Source: Sabethes cyaneus
Taxonomy: Eukaryota; Arthropoda; Insecta; Diptera; Culicidae
Reading direction: 5' to 3'
Assembly (NCBI RefSeq): GCF_943734655.1
Contig: NC_071355.1
Location: 242,877,183-242,941,182 of the forward strand
DNA: 64,000 nt
In this document: piece after piece, positions 11,639 through 22,957 of the stretch
How the letters are laid out: each line of letters begins with the position of its first letter
Numbering within the stretch: the stretch's first letter is position 1
Position numbers and translations under genes: made by a program
Notes under the pieces: generated by a model
The model's database searches: none
What the model was told of the DNA's origin: nothing
What the model saw: only the letters and a program-made list of their open reading frames with translations

Positions 11639-12112
11639 CCCAGTCCCAGTCCCAGTCCCAGTCCCAGTCCCAGTCCCAGTCCCAGTCCCAGTCCCAATCC
11701 CAGTCCCAGTCCCAGTCCCAGTCCCAGTCCCAGTCCCAGTCCCAGTCCCAGTCCCAGTCCCAGTCCCAGTCCCAGTCCCAGTCCCAGTCCCAGTCCCAGT
11801 CCCAGTCCCAGTCCCAGTCCCAGTCCCAGTCCCAGTCCCAGTCCCAGTCCCAGTCCCAGTCCCAGTCCCAGTCCCAGTCCCAGTCCCAGTCCCAGTCCCA
11901 GTCCCAGTCCCAGTCCCAGTCCCAGTCCCAGTCCCAGTCCCAGTCCCAGTCCCAGTCCCAGTCCCAGTCCCAGTCCCAGTCCCAGTCCCAGTCCCAGTCC
12001 CAGTCCCAGTCCCAGTCCCAGTCCCAGTCCCAGTCCCAGTCCCAGTCCCAGTCCCAGTCCCAGTCCCAGTCCCAGTCCCAGTCCCAGTCCCAGTCCCAGT
12101 CCCAGTCCCAGT
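11639..12112. repeat. Nearly pure CCCAGT hexamer array
   Basis: About 79 head-to-tail copies of CCCAGT with one visible substitution (CCCAAT near 11695). The - strand frame of repeating Gly-Leu (11611-12177) is a shadow of the hexamer. Homogeneity contrasts sharply with the degenerate flanks, implying recent slippage expansion or homogenisation inside an older repeat field. Confidence 0.97.
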
Positions 12113-14090
12113 CCTAGCCCCAGTCCCAGTCTCAGTCTCAGACTGGGTCCCAGTTTCTCAGTGTTCCATTGTCCCAATTCCAGAATCCAAATAGCAGTTC
12201 TCTGGTACAGTACAGTCCCAGTTGCAATGTCTCAGTGTTACAGTTCTAGCGTCCCCGTTCCAGTCTCAGTGTCTCAGTTCCAATTTCAATGTCGCAGTTG
12301 CAGTATTCCAGTTCCGGTGTTATGGTTCCTATGTCTGTTTCGGGGTCCAATTTTCATTGTCCTAGTTGAGAATCTTAGTTCCAGTGTCCCGGTTACAGAT
12401 TCTCAGTTATAGTGTATCAGTTCCATTGTACCAGGTTCAATCTTTTAGTTCCAATGAGCCTTTCCAGTGTCCCAGTTCCAGTATTTCAATTCCAGTGTCC
12501 TAGCTCCGGCATTTTAGTTTAATTTTGTCAGTATAAGTGTGTCAGCTCCAATGTCCCAATTCCAGTGTCCTCGTCCCCGTCCGTGTTCTAGTCGCAGTCC
12601 CATTTTCCGTATTCCAGTGTCTTAGTGTTTTATTTCCAGTATTCCAGTTGTTCGAATTCCAGTCCTGATTTAGTGGCCCAATTCTAGTTCCAGTCCCAGT
12701 CTTAGTCCCAGTGTTCCATCTCTAGTGGCTATTCCCAGTGCTCCAGTGTCTCGGCGTTCCATTTCCCTGTGTTCAGGTTCTGCTGTCCCAGTGTCCCCGT
12801 TTGAGTGTCCCAGTTTGAGTGTCCAGTTTTAGTCTCCCAACTCTAGTGTCCCACTCTACCAGAACTAGAGTATTTTAGTCTCCGTGTTCTATTTCCAAGT
12901 GCCCAAATTCTGCTATTCCAGTGTCCCAGTTGCAGTGTTCCAGCGGCAGTGCCCCATTTGCAGTGTCCCAGTTCTAATATCCCAGCTCCAGTATCCCATT
13001 TCCAGCGTTCAGTTCTAGTATCTAGCTCTAGTGTCCCAGTTCAAGCGGAATTTGTCTCAGTTCCGTCCTAGTTACCAGCTGTAATGTCCCAATTAGAGTG
13101 TCCCCGTCTTCGTCCGTGTTCCAGTCGCAGTGTCTCAGTCCCATTGTGTCTCAGTGTTTCATTATGTCACACTGTCTCAGAGTTTCAGTGCCCCATTTCT
13201 AGTGTTCCAGTGTCCCAGTTCCAATGTCCCAGTGTTCCAGTGCTCCTGATCTACTGCCACAATACTAGTCCGAGTCCCTGTTCCAGTCCCAGTCCTAGTG
13301 TTCCATTTCCAGTGTCTAGTGCTTCAGTGTCTCGGAGTTTCATTTCCAAGTGTCCCAGTTCCAGTGTCCCAGATTGAATGTCCCAGTCCTTGTGTTCCAG
13401 TCGTTGTGTCCCAGTTTCAGTGTCCCAGTACCAGGGTTTTAGTTCAAATATCCCAATTCTAGTGTCTCAGTTTCTACCTCTCTATTTCAGTATCCTAGTT
13501 ACCACTGTTACGTGCGACTTAAGTACCTCCGGTGAAGTACGGGTTCGCAGGACTTAATGACCGAGCAATAACTAACGCAATGGAACCGACTGTCATTGGC
13601 ATATCAAGACTACTTCTCAACCTTTTCCGTCTCCTGCTAGTTGGCTTACTGCTGTCCGGAGAGAAGGAAAGATGCTTGCTGTAATTATAATCCTCTCTAC
13701 GTGAAAGTCTAAACCTCTTTCGAGACGGTCAAGGAATAATTTCTATCGGATAAGGGCTACGGGAGGTTCAAATCCAGTTTGGTGACCAACCAAATAACTC
13801 GACTTTATTGAATCCAATATTTTTCATATACTTCTAAAGTCCAAATACCTGTGTCCCAATTACAGCTTCTCTGGTTCCTCAGTTCCAATGTCCCAGTTCC
13901 AGTATCCTAGTCCCAGTGTTCCAGTTTCAGTGTTGTCCTAATTCCAGTCTCTTATTAACAGTGTACCAGTCTGTGCGTCAAAGTTACAGTGTTCCAGTCT
14001 CAGTGTCCCAGTTGCAGTGCCCCATTCTCAGAGTCTTGGCGTTCTAGTTTGAGCGTCTCAGTCTAAGTGTCCCAGTTCTGGCCCAGTGTT
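12113..14090. repeat. Degenerate CCCAGT-derived minisatellite
   Basis: Nearly 2 kb of loosely periodic text built from the words CCCAGT, TTCCAGTGT and CAGTGTCCC, with spacing mostly 12-14 bases. It is plausibly the aged descendant of the adjacent CCCAGT array, since the same hexamer is embedded in almost every unit. The frames at 12161-12412 and 13084-13377 are repeat by-products. It is interrupted by a 342-bp non-repetitive insertion (13504-13845) and ends where a TIR-element fragment begins. Confidence 0.85.
13504..13845. mobile_element. Insertion in the minisatellite; possible solo LTR or SINE-like unit
   Basis: Repeat text stops at TAGTTACC (ending 13503) and resumes at 13846 with TACCTGTGTCCC. 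The inserted 342 bp is therefore flanked by a 4-bp direct repeat, TACC (13500-13503 and 13846-13849), consistent with a target-site duplication. The insert begins ACTGTTACGTG, close to an LTR-like TGTTACG start (as in the solo LTR at 45071), but the right end lacks a canonical CA. It also carries GGTTCAAATCC (near 13768), which fits the RNA polymerase III B-box consensus, without a clear A box. Class is unresolved. Confidence 0.45.
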
Positions 14091-14300
14091 TTTCCGATTT
14101 TCGAAAATTACATTGTTTGAATTTCCACTTCTGTTTTGTGCTAGAAGCGTTAGCACTCCGCAATTCAGTTTTCACAGACGATTGGGGGATACCAATTTTA
14201 CTCAGGTTCAACTTTTTTTTTTTACTTATTTTATTAAAGCCAATTTTGAAGGGGCGGGATGATAAAATAATTTGCAATTTCCTTATGCTTTTACTTAAAT
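14090..14300 (+). mobile_element. Right-half fragment of the poly-G/C TIR element
   Basis: Text at 14100-14165 (TTTTGTGCTAGAAGCGTTAG) matches 21020-21070 in the complete copy. GGGGCGGGATGAT, then ATAATTTGCAAT (14251-14283), matches the right terminal inverted repeat of that copy, with a short internal deletion. The left half is missing and is replaced by the CCCAGT minisatellite, whose boundary it defines. The ORFs here (14044-14307 and 14117-14329) show no coding features. Confidence 0.6.
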
Positions 14301-15099
14301 TAACCATTAGAAGAGAAAATTGCCAGTAAATTCAGTGAATAAATACAAATTTTGGTAATTCTATGTGAGAGATCAACTATCAAATAGAAGTGAATGGGCA
14401 TGCCAATGTCTATTTTCTCAATCGTTCTCGATTTTTATCGCACGACGATTACAGAAATTTTAAATTATCTCACAGCTCCTTTCAGATTATTTGAACTAAA
14501 CTGAGGGGTAGAAAAATACTATTCGGTTGACAAATCCCAGTCATACGAGAAAATTTAATGTTTTTAATCAAATTTTAAAGAGAAAGTTGAGCAAATAGTT
14601 CACCTCACACGTTGGTGAATAATATTTTTAGGATTTCCTTACAATTTCGTTCAGAAAGCACATTCGTTAACCCTGATTCGGATTAGATAAAATTACGATT
14701 TTATTTTTAGCATCGAATATGAATATTCAATTTAAGCTTCTAAGTCGGTGAATAAAATCAGCTCAACATTGCAGAATCAATTCAAACAAAAAACGTGGGT
14801 GTTGGGTTGTGCTCACGGCCGGCGGGCATTTCTTGGAATGACCTTTATATAGCGCGGGTAATAAAAAAGCATCAATATCTGCTTTGAATGATTTCAAATC
14901 CAAATCAAAATCTGTCACTCAGTGTGTGCGGTAAATAAAACTTGCAAAGCTGCAGGATCAATTTTAAAGTTATCTATTTTATTGCAGCCCACACCCGTCA
15001 TGATACAGTTGATTCTCTGTTTAAGACAAAGTTCAGATTTTTTTATTAAGTTATTAGAGGTGGAGAAAAAAAAGGATAGAGTTGAGATTTTTTCCCGAG
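14301..15099. other. AT-rich sequence, nothing recognised
   Basis: No repeat family or coding sequence could be supported. Confidence 0.4.
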
Positions 15100-16504
15100 C
15101 CATGCCTCTGCCACCGAGTGACAGAATTCGTCGGTTAACCACTAAACATCACCTACGACATCCGATCGGCCTGTGGTAGATTGTTTAAATTGTCAACATC
15201 TTTTCACCTGCTATCATCTCGGGTGCACGGTGCTGAAGGAAAGAAGATAGATTGCCATTGAAGTGTGTAGCAAAAAAAGAAAAAAGAAAAAAAGAAACCT
15301 TACATATGTGGCGGCATACGCCATGGATTGACTCAACACATCTGTGAATTCCATCACACTTTCCAACCCAACCAGTCGATGTCAATTTAAGAAGAACCAG
15401 TGCTCGGAGAAACGACGCCCGAAAACCCGTTCTCGTGGTGGAGTTTTTGTCATATTTTTCGACGCGGAAACCATAACCAGCATCCTCCTTCCTGCCGGGT
15501 GGTTGGTGGTTTCCTTTGTGGCATTGTGCACGAGAGATATGATGATGAATGTCTCTCCACAGTGCCATTTCTTATCAAAAGCTCGAATTGAAACGTAAAG
15601 TGTTGATCGAGCTGCGCTCGACTCGAGACTTAGATTGCTCCTGCGATACGTTGCGTCACCATGGCGACACGGTCCCGCACTAGTGCGGCGAAGGTGGGAA
15701 GCGATTGTTATCTCGTCCTTGTCGAGAAGAATTGAATCTGTGACACATATGCGTAAGAATTCGTGAGAGCAACCCACTTCATGTCTGCTTGACGGCAATC
15801 TGGAGTGATGAGTTTTTTCCCATCATTTTTCCTCAGTTCCGTCCCGTGAATTGGCATCATGTGCGAAACGGTGCGTTCGATAAATGAAGGGATTTGATTT
15901 CCAGACGCAGGCACACGTAACGAGCTGAAAGGTAGCCTAGGTAACACCCTCCCGTGGGGTACGCAATTCGGCCCGACCCATCGCAAGCGTTTCCAGGCAC
16001 CGGCTGCGAGATGGTCTTCGCTGTCAAACCCCCAGCTGGAAAGCCTGATCATCTGCCTGAGTCATTTCGGGTTTGTGAGTGGATTTTCTCGAGATGCCAT
16101 TTCTTTACGGTAAATTGTACCATAATGGGATTTGGACGGTGCGTATGATTAGAGCGCCGAAAAAGAGGTTACCGCTCGGTTGACATGCCAACGGCTCCCT
16201 CGCCGGTGCTGCGGATCCTCTGCGTGGGTCGCCGAAATCTACTTTAATGAACGGGAAAAGTCATTTTCCAGCTGACACGGCACGTGATTAATTTACGACA
16301 TCTCCGCTGCCGGGGCCGCGCGCCGCGCGCCTCTCCGCACGGTCGTCAGGTCGATCTGATGTCTTAGTTTGGCATGTGTCCTTCCGAAGCCGATGACGAG
16401 CCGATGACGGTGCGGTGGCGGTGGTACCAGTACCATGCCGTTTGATGAAATTAGCAACTTAGCATCGGAAAAACGTTCGAAAATGTTTCCCCTAAAATTG
16501 TGTT

Positions 16505-16545
16505 TTTTATTTTTTTTTTTCTCTCTTTTCTATTTCCAGGTAAGC
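16505..16545 (+). promoter_or_regulatory. Candidate recursive splice site (zero-length exon)
   Basis: A pyrimidine tract of about 30 bases (16505-16535, almost all T and C) leads to TTTCCAG, with the acceptor AG at 16538-16539. It is followed immediately by GTAAGC (16540-16545), a good 5' splice site. This juxtaposed acceptor/donor, with no exon between, is the signature of ratcheting points used to remove very long introns stepwise, established in Drosophila. The site is on the + strand and no opposite-strand equivalent was seen. It predicts a host gene transcribed left to right across this part of the window. No RNA evidence is available here. Confidence 0.55.
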
Positions 16546-16873
16546 AAATGGGGCAACTGTGCAGAGGAAATCGAATTTGATGTTCGTTACTGAAAAGCGC
16601 CGCAAAATGGGATGGGATGTCTGCGGGTAAGTCTGTGCATAGGGAACCAACCGGTTCGGGGGTCATGTGTGATTCCATTTGCTTTGCTGGAAGTGACGGC
16701 ACAGTTGATTGAAATCACATCGAACGGAAGGAGTTGCTATTTTGATGGAAATCGAAATGCCGACGACGGAGTTTGAGTAGAGAAATTTCAATTTCTTAGG
16801 TTGTAAATTTTCCAGTAAAGTCGACATTGCACGTCGCATTTTTCCCGGACAAAGAACGCAATTTCTGTTGATA

Positions 16874-16897
16874 AGCCCCGGCCTCTGTGCCGGGGCT
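16874..16897. repeat. GC-rich perfect hairpin
   Basis: AGCCCCGGC at 16874-16882 pairs exactly with GCCGGGGCT at 16889-16897 around a 6-base loop. A run of GC pairs this stable is unusual in the local sequence. Function is unknown; it may be an intronic RNA structure or chance. Confidence 0.7.
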
Positions 16898-18560
16898 CTT
16901 AACTTTTCTGAAACAGTGCAGTGCAGTATGAACTAAATTTCTTTGCCAGCAGGATGCCACTGCAGGCGGCTAATTTACGCACCGAACCTTCGGGGCATGA
17001 TGGGGTGCTGACAGGAGAGTTTGCAGGAGTTACCTTCCATGCAATCAAGTGGGCTCTCCGTATAACTGATGTGACTGTAAAAAAGTGGTAAGCTTCTCAC
17101 CTGGCAGCCGCGTTTCCTGGGGAACTTTTTCATAGCAAAGCGGCGGGTAATAAAATATAAATCTATCGAGCAGAGCAACGGGCCAACCAACGAACGTTTG
17201 CTGCCGTCGACTTGCTCACTCCGGTTCGGTGTCTTTGGATGTATGAGCTGCCGGAGGACAGAAAAAACACGCTATCCGAAGCCCTGGAAGTGAAAGAGTG
17301 TCGGTGTTGGCTGACTGAACTTTGTCCGTCCGTCGGTCGCTTTGGTTGGCTAGCTTGGTGTCGGACTTGGAGTTGATATTTATGACCGACAGGTTCGCTT
17401 AGAAATGGTTTGTAAACACTTTATAATTTTTCTGCTCTTGTTAAACTGCAAACATTTTTGCTCGTGCCTTGTTTTCTTTCTCTTCGATTTGCTTAGCGTT
17501 CCGCAGCTAGAAAGGGGACCGGCCGGAGTGAGTTTAACCTTTCTCACGGAGAACGGTTTGCAATATTGCCAATCCACAATCGGTGAAGAGAGTCAGACTC
17601 TTCCGTTAGGTGAATTGAAAATTAAAGTAAAATTTTCCATCACTACAATCTTTCCGGGTTTGGTACGATTAGTACGGCGAGCTGACCAATGACTGGTATT
17701 GGCGATCCCCGCACTGAATCTGACCTTTGTACCGTTTGCAGGTCGGGAGTATTTTATGCGCTTCGCCGACAGCATCCCGACGGGATACATCGGATCGGCG
17801 GTGCGGCGCGGCGCGGCGTGGCGGGTTGGTTCCGGGAAGTCGTAGTCACAATAATCATAAATCCCATCGTCATTTATCTTTGCCTCCCTCCGTTTCTTGT
17901 ACTTTTAATTTTCTTTTCCAGCTTACTAGCTTCACCATGGCGATCCATTGCGCGCCACCCTCCTGGACTATGCATATTTTTCCCGATTCACTTTCGTTCC
18001 CTCTGGCCGTGGTCGTGGTAGCGAAGGCGAAGGTTTTGTTGTGGCGCGGACTCCCGCAAACCATCCCTTTTGATTGCACTTTTATGATATTGCTATTGAT
18101 TTTAATACTATTTCCGAGCGGCTGAAGCGAAGGAGAGCGGAAGAACCGGTCAACAAATGAATTGAGTCGTCTTCCGTTTCTATTTGTGCACGCCGGAGCG
18201 ATTAAAAATATATGCAAAGATAAACATGGCTGGATGTCTTCGGTAAATGAAAGGTTGGTCTGACTTTTTTCTGCACTTCATCAATGATGACTACGGATAT
18301 TGGAGGTTCAATGGGCAAGCTTATTTACGGAGGGAGCAAAAAGTATCCAGCTTGATTATTGCTTTCGGTCGTTCTTTAGAAATACGTATTTACCCTGTCG
18401 AATGAGTACGGAGTGGGAAGGCTTTAAAGTTGGTGCGTCTTAATTATTGAAGAAATTGCGAAATCATTTTAAGGTTGAAAGAACTGTAGCACGCACCGGT
18501 GGTTGCATAATCATCTTCCTGTAGCATGTCGTGAAAAAATGCTTCTAATCAAAGAATAAA

Positions 18561-20038
18561 AACGGAACAAGAACAGAACAAGAACAGAACAAGAACAGAA
18601 CAAGAACAGAACAAGAACAGAACAAGAACAGAACAAGAACAGAACAAGAACAGAACAAGAACAGAACAAGAACAGAACAAGAACAGAACAAGAACAGAAC
18701 AAGAACAGAACAAGAACAGAACAAGAACAGAACAAGAACAGAACAAGAACAGAACAAGAACAGAACAAGAACAGAACAAGAACAGAACAAGAACAGAACA
18801 AGAACAGAACAAGAACAGAACAAGAACAGAACAAGAACAGAACAAGAACAGAACAAGAACAAGAACAAGAACAGAACAAGAACAGAACAAGAACAGAACA
18901 AGAACAGAACAAGAACAGAACAAGAACAGAACAAGAACAGAACAAGAACAGAACAAGAACAGAACAAGAACAGAACAAGAACAGAACAAGAACAGAACAA
19001 GAACAGAACAAGAACAGAACAAGAACAGAACAAGAACAGAACAAGAACAGAACAAGAACAGAACAAGAACAGAACAAGAACAGAACAAGAACAGAACAAG
19101 AACAGAACAAGAACAGAACAAGAACAGAACAAGAACAGAACAAGAACAGAACAAGAACAGAACAAGAACAGAACAAGAACAGAACAAGAACAGAACAAGA
19201 ACAGAACAAGAACAGAACAAGAACAGAACAAGAACAGAACAAGAACAGAACAAGAACAGAACAAGAACAGAACAAGAACAGAACAAGAACAGAACAAGAA
19301 CAGAACAAGAACAGAACAAGAACAGAACAAGAACAGAACAAGAACAGAACAAGAACAGAACAAGAACAGAACAAGAACAGAACAAGAACAGAACAAGAAC
19401 AGAACAAGAACAGAACAAGAACAGAACAAGAACAGAACAAGAACAGAACAAGAACAGAACAAGAACAGAACAAGAACAGAACAAGAACAGAACAAGAACA
19501 GAACAAGAACAGAACAAGAACAGAACAAGAACAGAACAAGAACAGAACAAGAACAGAACAAGAACAGAACAAGAACAGAACAAGAACAGAACAAGAACAG
19601 AACAAGAACAGAACAAGAACAGAACAAGAACAGAACAAGAACAGAACAAGAACAGAACAAGAACAGAACAAGAACAGAACAAGAACAGAACAAGAACAGA
19701 ACAAGAACAGAACAAGAACAGAACAAGAACAGAACAAGAACAGAACAAGAACAGAACAAGAACAGAACAAGAACAGAACAAGAACAGAACAAGAACAGAA
19801 CAAGAACAGAACAAGAACAGAACAAGAACAGAACAAGAACAGAACAAGAACAGAACAAGAACAGAACAAGAACAGAACAAGAACAGAACAAGAACAGAAC
19901 AAGAACAGAACAAGAACAGAACAAGAACAATACAAGAACAGAACAAGAACAGAACAAGAACAGAACAAGAACAGAACAAGAACAGAACAAGAACAGAACA
20001 AGAACAGAACAAGAACAGAACAAGAACAAAACAAGAAG
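18561..20038 (+). repeat. 11-bp satellite array A (AACAAGAACAG)
   Basis: About 134 near-identical head-to-tail copies of AACAAGAACAG. Visible departures are one short indel region near 18846-18872 (extra AACAAG steps) and AACAATAC near 19928, plus degenerate ends. The three long - strand frames (about 500 codons each, repeating FCSCSVLVL) are shadows of an 11-base unit that happens to lack stops in all three frames. The same unit, in reverse orientation, forms array B at 31788-32713. Array length should be treated with care, because assemblies compress such repeats. Confidence 0.98.
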
Positions 20039-20753
20039 AAAACTTTTCAATTTTTGACTGTTCCCTTTTTAACTTTTTGAATAACTTTCTTAAATTTGAC
20101 TTGTTTTCTCACTTTTTCGACTTTTTAGGTTTTTGTCTTTTTAAATGTTTCGACTTTTCTAAATTTTAATTCGAAAACAGACACTGAGGAAACCTGCAAG
20201 TCGTAACCGAAATACATATCTGTCAAGAATAAATATACATAGTAAAATTAAATTGGATAAGTTTTTATTTAATTTCAGGTTTCGTGTCTACTAAGACGCT
20301 CCAAAAACTTCAGTAAATTTTAATGTTATTGGATTTTTTGACTTCTTGGATTTTATTGAGGTTTTAGACGCACTCACTATTCCTTTCTTTGACTCTCGAC
20401 TATTTTACTTTTAGATGGTTGGATTTTTGAACTTTGACTTTTGCAATGCCTTTGAACTTTTATTTTATTTTTGTGATTGACATTTTTTTTACTGTTAAAC
20501 TTTTGGATTTTTTCACTTTTAGACCTTTAACTTTTTGACTTGTAATTCTTTTTGACATCTTATGTGTTCCTTACTTGTTTTTTGATTTAATTTTAATTTC
20601 TGTTTGACTTTTGTTTAATTTTGTTTCGATTCTTTTTTAACTTCTTTTTAATTTTTTATGACTTCTTTTTAATCTCTTTTCGCCATTTTTTGACTTTTTT
20701 TTGAATTAATTTTGACCACTTTTTGGCTCAATTGCAACTTTTTTGACTTCTTT
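20039..20753 (+). repeat. Degenerate T-rich satellite (TTTTTGACTTC type)
   Basis: Loose tandem repetition of the words TTTTTGACTTC, TTTTTAA and TTTGACTTTT with no fixed period, interrupted by a less repetitive stretch at about 20170-20340. There is no coding potential. The same text recurs at 21232-21720, 22990-23850 and 29990-30420, and as its complement at 28500-29705 and 30945-31780. Confidence 0.75.
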
Positions 20754-21231
20754 TTAAGGCCATTACAAATATTTAAAAAATTTTGTATCCTTCCGGTGTT
20801 GGCCAATTGAATGGGGGGGGGGGGGGGGGGGGGTAAATAAAAACAAAGAGATTTTTTTAATCGAGCAAAAAAATATTGAGTTTTTAGCATTTTTACTTAA
20901 AGTTTGAACGTGAAAACTAAATCTATTCTTGCTTTTTATACATCCATTATTATTTTCCATGCAAAAAATACGAAAAGAAAGACAAAATCGATTGAAATTT
21001 TTTTTTCCGATAATCTGAAATTCCGTGTTTTGAAATTTTCATTTTTGTTTCGTATTAGAAGCGTTAATACTCATTTTTGGAGTTTTTTAGGCTGTAGAGC
21101 CTACATACAATTGATTTTATACAAATATTTTGACTAATATTCGACAAATTATTTTTTCCCCCCGAGATTTTTCATGCCAATTTCAAGGGGGGGGATGACA
21201 AAAACTTTACAAATAATTTGCAATGGCTTAA
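20754..21231 (+). mobile_element. Complete copy of a TIR element with poly-G tracts
   Basis: The left end TTAAGGCCATTACAAATATT (20754-20773) and the right end, read in reverse complement (TTAAGCCATTGCAAATTATT, from 21230), form imperfect terminal inverted repeats of about 38 bp, each closing with a GTTTTTGT-ATCC-type sequence. Just inside them lie a run of 21 G (20813-20833) and a run of 8 G (21187-21194). The 478-bp body has no ORF of significance, so it is non-autonomous. Related copies are a partial inverted one at 30430-30915, a fragment at 14090-14300, a terminal relic at 22958-22990, and a longer related element at 43139-45996. It sits inside the degenerate GACTTC satellite, which continues on both sides. 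Confidence 0.65.
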
Positions 21232-21720
21232 CTAATAAACTCATAAACTTACTAATTTATGTCACTTATTTTTAGCTCTCTTTGACTTTTCTTTATGGTT
21301 TAATATTGACTTCTTTTTTGACTTCTTTCCGACTTAATTTTGAGCAGTTTTTTGACTTAATTCTGATCCCTATAGGACTTCTTTTTTATTTGTTTTTGAC
21401 TGTTTTTTGACGTCGTTTTGATCGAATTGTGACTCGGTTTTGACTTTATTTAAACTTATTTTTCAAATTTTGGCTTCTCTTTGTCTCAATATGTATTCTT
21501 TTTTGATCTATTGTCATATTTTTGACTTGTTATTGATTTTTGACTTCGTTTGTACTATTTTTGACTTTTTTTTACTTTTTTCTGACTCCAAAAATTATTC
21601 TGAATTTTTTGTCTCCTTTGACTGCACGATATTGCTTTTATTTCTTTTTAGTTCTTTTTACGATCTTTTCAGTTTTTAGGCTTCTGACTATTTTGACTTT
21701 TGATCTTTTAACTAGTGGAG
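21232..21720 (+). repeat. Degenerate T-rich satellite (TTTTTGACTTC type)
   Basis: Continuation, beyond the inserted TIR element, of the same T-rich repeat in the same orientation. The frames at 21440-21679 and 21540-21821 are hydrophobic only because of T-rich codons. Confidence 0.7.
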
Positions 21721-22369
21721 TCCGAATCTTACGATCCGGAAAATATAAATATTTGTATATAAATATAAATTCCGAAAACTGCGGATACATTCCATTGGCC
21801 AGTGTTTGCAAAGATGTTTAATCTTTGTATTAGTTCTTTGAGTTCTTATATTGCATAATATATTTCTAAGATGTTGTATATAAAAGAGTCATAGCCGGAA
21901 ACTGAAACCAATAGTTTTTATGATCGTATTGGATTTTATTTAACTGAATAAAACTGCTGACTGTTTGCAATATTTATGTAGTCTGATAAGAGTAAAATCA
22001 CAGACAAACAGACATTACACTCGTTTTCCATTCATCTTACCGATAAAACCGTCATTTCAAATTTGGGCTTAGTTGGGAATGTTTCCGTTTTGGTCAAAGT
22101 GGCGCTTTTTGACGAAAGAAGGGGAATTCCCCATAAAAAATACTTGCTACTTCGAGGGACACCCATATTGTTATTTGATATTTGGGAATGCCGATCATAG
22201 ATGGTGCTAGTGTTCAGACTAAATGTGAGGTACGATAATTTTTGTTGATTTTTCTTCCTAGAGTTATGTCTGTTTGTGGTAAAATGTTGCTTAGAAAATT
22301 TTTGATCGTTTGCTATCATTAACTCATTTTTTAAAACTCTTGACGGCCTGATTTAACACCGACAACATG
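21721..22369. other. AT-rich sequence between satellites
   Basis: Non-repetitive and without a supportable gene. The - strand frame at 22032-22319 has no recognisable features. Confidence 0.4.
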
Positions 22370-22957
22370 ATATCGCGACAAGCAATCGAGTTGAGCAGTT
22401 GAGTCGAGCAATTGAATCGAGTGGTCGAGTCGAGCAGTCAAGTCGAGCAGTTACATCGAGCAGTAAAGTTGAGTAGTCCAGTCGAGCAGTTGAATCGAGT
22501 AGTCTAGTGGCGCACTTGAGTCGAGAAGTCGAATCGAATGGTTTAGTCAAGCAGTCGGGTCAAGCGGTTAAGTCGAGCAGTTCATTCAAGCAGTCGAGTC
22601 GAGCATTTGAGTCGAGTAGTCCAGTTGAGCAGTTGAGTGAAGCAGCTCATTCGAGCAGTTGAGTCGAGTAGTCCAGTTGAGCAGTGGAATCAAGCAGTAG
22701 AATCGAGCAGTTGAGTCGAGCAGTCCAGTCGAGCAGATGAATCATGCTGTCCAGTCTAGCAGTCCAATCGAGCAGTCGAGTCGAACAGTCCAGTCGACAA
22801 GTTCAATCGTGCAGTTAGGTCGAGTAGTCGGGTCGAGTAATAAGTCAAGCAAATGTGTCAAGCAGTCGAATCGAGTAGTCAAGTCGAGTAGTTCACTCGA
22901 GCAGTTAAATCGAGCTGTTCAGTCAAGCAATCAAGTCGATCTGTCCAATCAATCAAA
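22370..22957 (+). repeat. 13-bp minisatellite (TCGAGCAGTTGAG)
   Basis: About 45 diverged copies of a 13-base unit, TCGAGCAGTYRAG. Individual units differ at one to four positions, making this array older than the 11-bp arrays. The - strand frame 22353-22550 and + strand frame 22737-23054 are by-products. The array is closed on the right by a short relic of the TIR-element end. Confidence 0.9.

Larger units (their letters stand above)
15100..18260. other. GC-richer unique island, likely intronic
   Basis: Single-copy-looking sequence with mixed composition and no recognisable protein domain in any frame. It contains the recursive splice site candidate at 16505-16545, a GC-rich hairpin (16874-16897), GC repeats near 17800-17820, and an acceptor-like tract TTTTAATTTTCTTTTCCAG ending at 17922. 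Shortly after it comes an ATG in a strong context (TTCACCATGG, ATG at 17937), whose frame runs to 18123 without any known motif. If the recursive site is real, this is part of a long + strand intron. Confidence 0.4.

Noticed and set aside
11611..12177. 188-codon Gly-Leu repeat frame
   Set aside because: By-product of the CCCAGT hexamer on the complementary strand.
17937..18123. ATG in a strong start context just after an acceptor-like tract
   Set aside because: The 62-codon frame has no recognisable features and no convincing donor follows; could be an exon only with transcript evidence.
18511..20050. Three - strand frames of about 490-507 codons with repeating Cys/Ser/Val/Leu/Phe
   Set aside because: They are all three reading frames of one 11-bp simple repeat whose complement lacks stop codons; composition and overlap rule out a real gene.
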